Assembly (NCBI GenBank): GCA_947168785.1 | Contig: CAMVNL010000102.1 | Coordinates: 1-7,327, forward strand | Reading direction: 5' to 3' | Length of the DNA: 7,327 nucleotides | Source of the DNA: an uncultured Clostridia bacterium | Lineage (GTDB): Bacteria; Bacillota; Clostridia; Oscillospirales; Acutalibacteraceae | Part shown: piece by piece, positions 6,306-7,327 of the stretch | Layout: each line of letters begins with the position of its first letter | Position numbering within the stretch: the stretch's first letter is position 1 | The notes under the pieces: generated by a model | The model's input: only the letters and a program-made list of their open reading frames with translations | Told to the model about the DNA's origin: nothing | Database searches by the model: none | Made by a program: the position numbers and the translations under genes

Positions 6306-6323
6306 GGTGAACGAAAGGTCACT
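6283..6323 (+). promoter_or_regulatory. 41-bp perfect palindromic operator, probable TetR autoregulatory site
   Basis: AGTGACCTTTCGTTCAC (6283-6299) is repeated exactly as its reverse complement at 6307-6323, separated by 7 bases (TATAATG) that hold the -10 box. The left arm is exactly the promoter spacer. Each arm is itself an imperfect dyad (TGAAC-N4-GGTCA, half-sites agreeing at 4 of 5), the size of one TetR dimer site, so two dimers may flank the -10 and cover the start. The repressor gene begins 22 bases later. That this protein binds here is inference from position. Confidence 0.8.
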
Positions 6324-6344
6324 CTGCTATGGTTGGAGGGTATT

Positions 6345-6947
6345 ATGGCGAAGGACACAAAAGAAAGAATCCTGGAAGCCGCGCTGGAGATGTTTTCACA
6401 AAACGGCTATGCCGGGACAAACGTCCGCGAATTGAGCGCGTCGCTCGGGCTTGTCAAGTCCGGCGTCTATAAACACTACGAGAGCAAGGAAGCCATCTGG
6501 AACGCGCTGCTGGATCAGATGATCGCTTATTATGCGGATCACTTCGGGTCCGCAGACCATCTGCCGCCCGTGCCGGATTCGTTGGAGGCGCTGACCCGGC
6601 TGACCATGCGGATGGCAAACGTTACCGTTCACGACGAAAAGATCGCCATGACGCGCAAGGTGCTGACGCTGGAGCAGTTCCGGGATCCGCGCGCCAGGGA
6701 GCTGGCGACAAAGCACTTTCTGACCGGCCTCACGGACATGTTCACACGGATCTTCACGGGCATGACGGAAAAGGGCCTGCTCAAAAAAGACGATCCCGCC
6801 ATGCTGGCCTTCGCCTATACCGCGCCGATCTCCGCCCTGATCCACCTCTGCGACCGGGAGCCGGAGAAAACGGACGAGGCCATGGCGCAGATCGAAGCCT
6901 TCAGCAGACATTTTATCAAAGTTTACGGAGAGGCGGGCCATGAGTAA
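6345..6947 (+). CDS. TetR/AcrR-family transcriptional repressor
   Basis: A 200-residue regulator. The N-terminal DNA-binding domain (about 4-50) is typical: KERILEAALEMFSQNGY, then the helix-turn-helix with recognition helix around LGLVKSGVYKHYESKE (34-49). The rest is an alpha-helical ligand-binding and dimerisation domain, variable in this family, so the inducer cannot be named. The frame also opens with a TTG at 6333, but the ATG at 6345 has GGAGGG 4 bases upstream and gives the normal family N-terminus. It is transcribed from the consensus promoter at 6277-6305 and overlaps the hydrolase start by 8 bases, showing translational coupling. It most likely represses itself and the hydrolase; control of the divergent ridA operon is possible but its promoter lacks a copy of the operator. 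Confidence 0.92.
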   Translation: MAKDTKERILEAALEMFSQNGYAGTNVRELSASLGLVKSGVYKHYESKEAIWNALLDQMIAYYADHFGSADHLPPVPDSLEALTRLTMRMANVTVHDEKIAMTRKVLTLEQFRDPRARELATKHFLTGLTDMFTRIFTGMTEKGLLKKDDPAMLAFAYTAPISALIHLCDREPEKTDEAMAQIEAFSRHFIKVYGEAGHE

Positions 6948-7327
6948 GAAAGCGCTTGTTGTGATCGATATCCAGAACGATATTACAAAACACTACAGGG
7001 ACATCATCGGCAATATCAACGCCACGGTCGAATGGGCTTCGGCGCAGGGAATGGAGGTCGTTTATATCAAGCATCATAATCTGTCTGACGGTACCCGGAC
7101 GTTCAAGCCGGGCACGAAGGGAGCGGAGCTTGCGCCGGAGTTGAACGTGGCGTCGGACAACGTCTTTGTCAAGACGAAGGCCAACGCGCTGACGAGCGAA
7201 CCGTTCTCCGCGTTTATCCGGGACAACGACATCGATACGTTTTACATTCGGCGGAGATTCCGCAAAGGAATCCTGCGAGCTGTACAAGGACGCGCTGCAG
7301 GGCGGAGTGCCGGAGCGAGGCGCGTTC
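6940..7327 (+). CDS. Isochorismatase-type cysteine hydrolase (partial at window end; frame likely disrupted near 7249)
   Basis: From the ATG at 6940, residues 1-103 match the isochorismatase-like cysteine hydrolase family (nicotinamidases, ureidoacrylate hydrolases and similar). ALVVIDIQND (5-14) carries the catalytic Asp10, and FVKTKANALTSEPFSAF (76-92) carries the likely catalytic Lys78. The family then expects, right after FYI, a segment of type TGADAxxCVKST with the nucleophilic Cys. Here the frame turns into an Arg-rich stretch (RRRFRKG onward) with poor codon use. Starting at 7250 in the +1 frame the codons look normal and read GGDSAKESCELYKDAL. So there is a frameshift, small deletion or sequence error, or the last 79 bases come from elsewhere. 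The start overlaps the tetR end by 8 bases. The substrate is unknown. Confidence 0.78.
   Translation, partial: MSKKALVVIDIQNDITKHYRDIIGNINATVEWASAQGMEVVYIKHHNLSDGTRTFKPGTKGAELAPELNVASDNVFVKTKANALTSEPFSAFIRDNDIDTFYIRRRFRKGILRAVQGRAAGRSAGARRV

Noticed and set aside
6283..6323. The 41-bp palindrome as a transcription terminator
   Set aside because: There is no T-tract on either side, no upstream plus-strand gene to terminate, and it holds a perfect -10 box and promoter spacer.

Overview
The window looks like the chromosome of a moderately GC-rich Clostridia member (Firmicutes), of the gut or anaerobic-community type. The evidence is AGGAG-type ribosome sites, consensus sigma-A promoters, a Gram-positive lipoprotein signal, a Cthe_2159-type carbohydrate-binding beta-helix protein, and a cysteine-motif flavoprotein common in anaerobes. 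This is inference from sequence character only; no marker gene is present. I saw no mobile element, CRISPR array, rRNA or tRNA.

Layout. (1) 1-2908, minus strand: a two-gene surface or secreted operon. A beta-helix lipoprotein with a Pro/Gly linker (1391-2908) comes first, followed 39 bases later by a Cthe_2159-family carbohydrate-binding protein that runs off the left edge (1-1351). (2) 2909-3465: a 557-base gap holding the terminator of the next operon, a long imperfect inverted repeat, a pair of 8-base direct repeats and a weak promoter candidate for the surface operon. (3) 3466-5864, minus strand: a compact four-gene operon, in transcription order RidA (enamine/imine deaminase), PhzF-family isomerase, nitroreductase-family flavoprotein, and a flavodoxin-fold FMN protein with a CX2CX2CX5C motif. 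It has a near-consensus promoter (TTGAAA-17-TATAAT) and a strong terminator (11-bp stem plus T6). (4) 5865-6344: an AT-rich divergent intergenic region ending in a perfect consensus promoter whose spacer is one arm of a 41-bp perfect palindrome. (5) 6345-7327, plus strand: a TetR-family repressor and an isochorismatase-type cysteine hydrolase, overlapping by 8 bases and driven by that promoter.

How the genes may work together. The four-gene operon combines reactive-metabolite clean-up (RidA) with an isomerase and two flavin redox proteins, which fits small-molecule detoxification or metabolite repair; the substrate cannot be read from sequence. The TetR gene and hydrolase form a self-regulated pair, with the palindrome as the likely operator. 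The surface operon is probably for glycan binding or adhesion.

No clearly new multi-gene system was found. The best leads are the palindrome and promoter architecture, the broken reading frame of the hydrolase near 7249, and the structured gap at 3100-3350.
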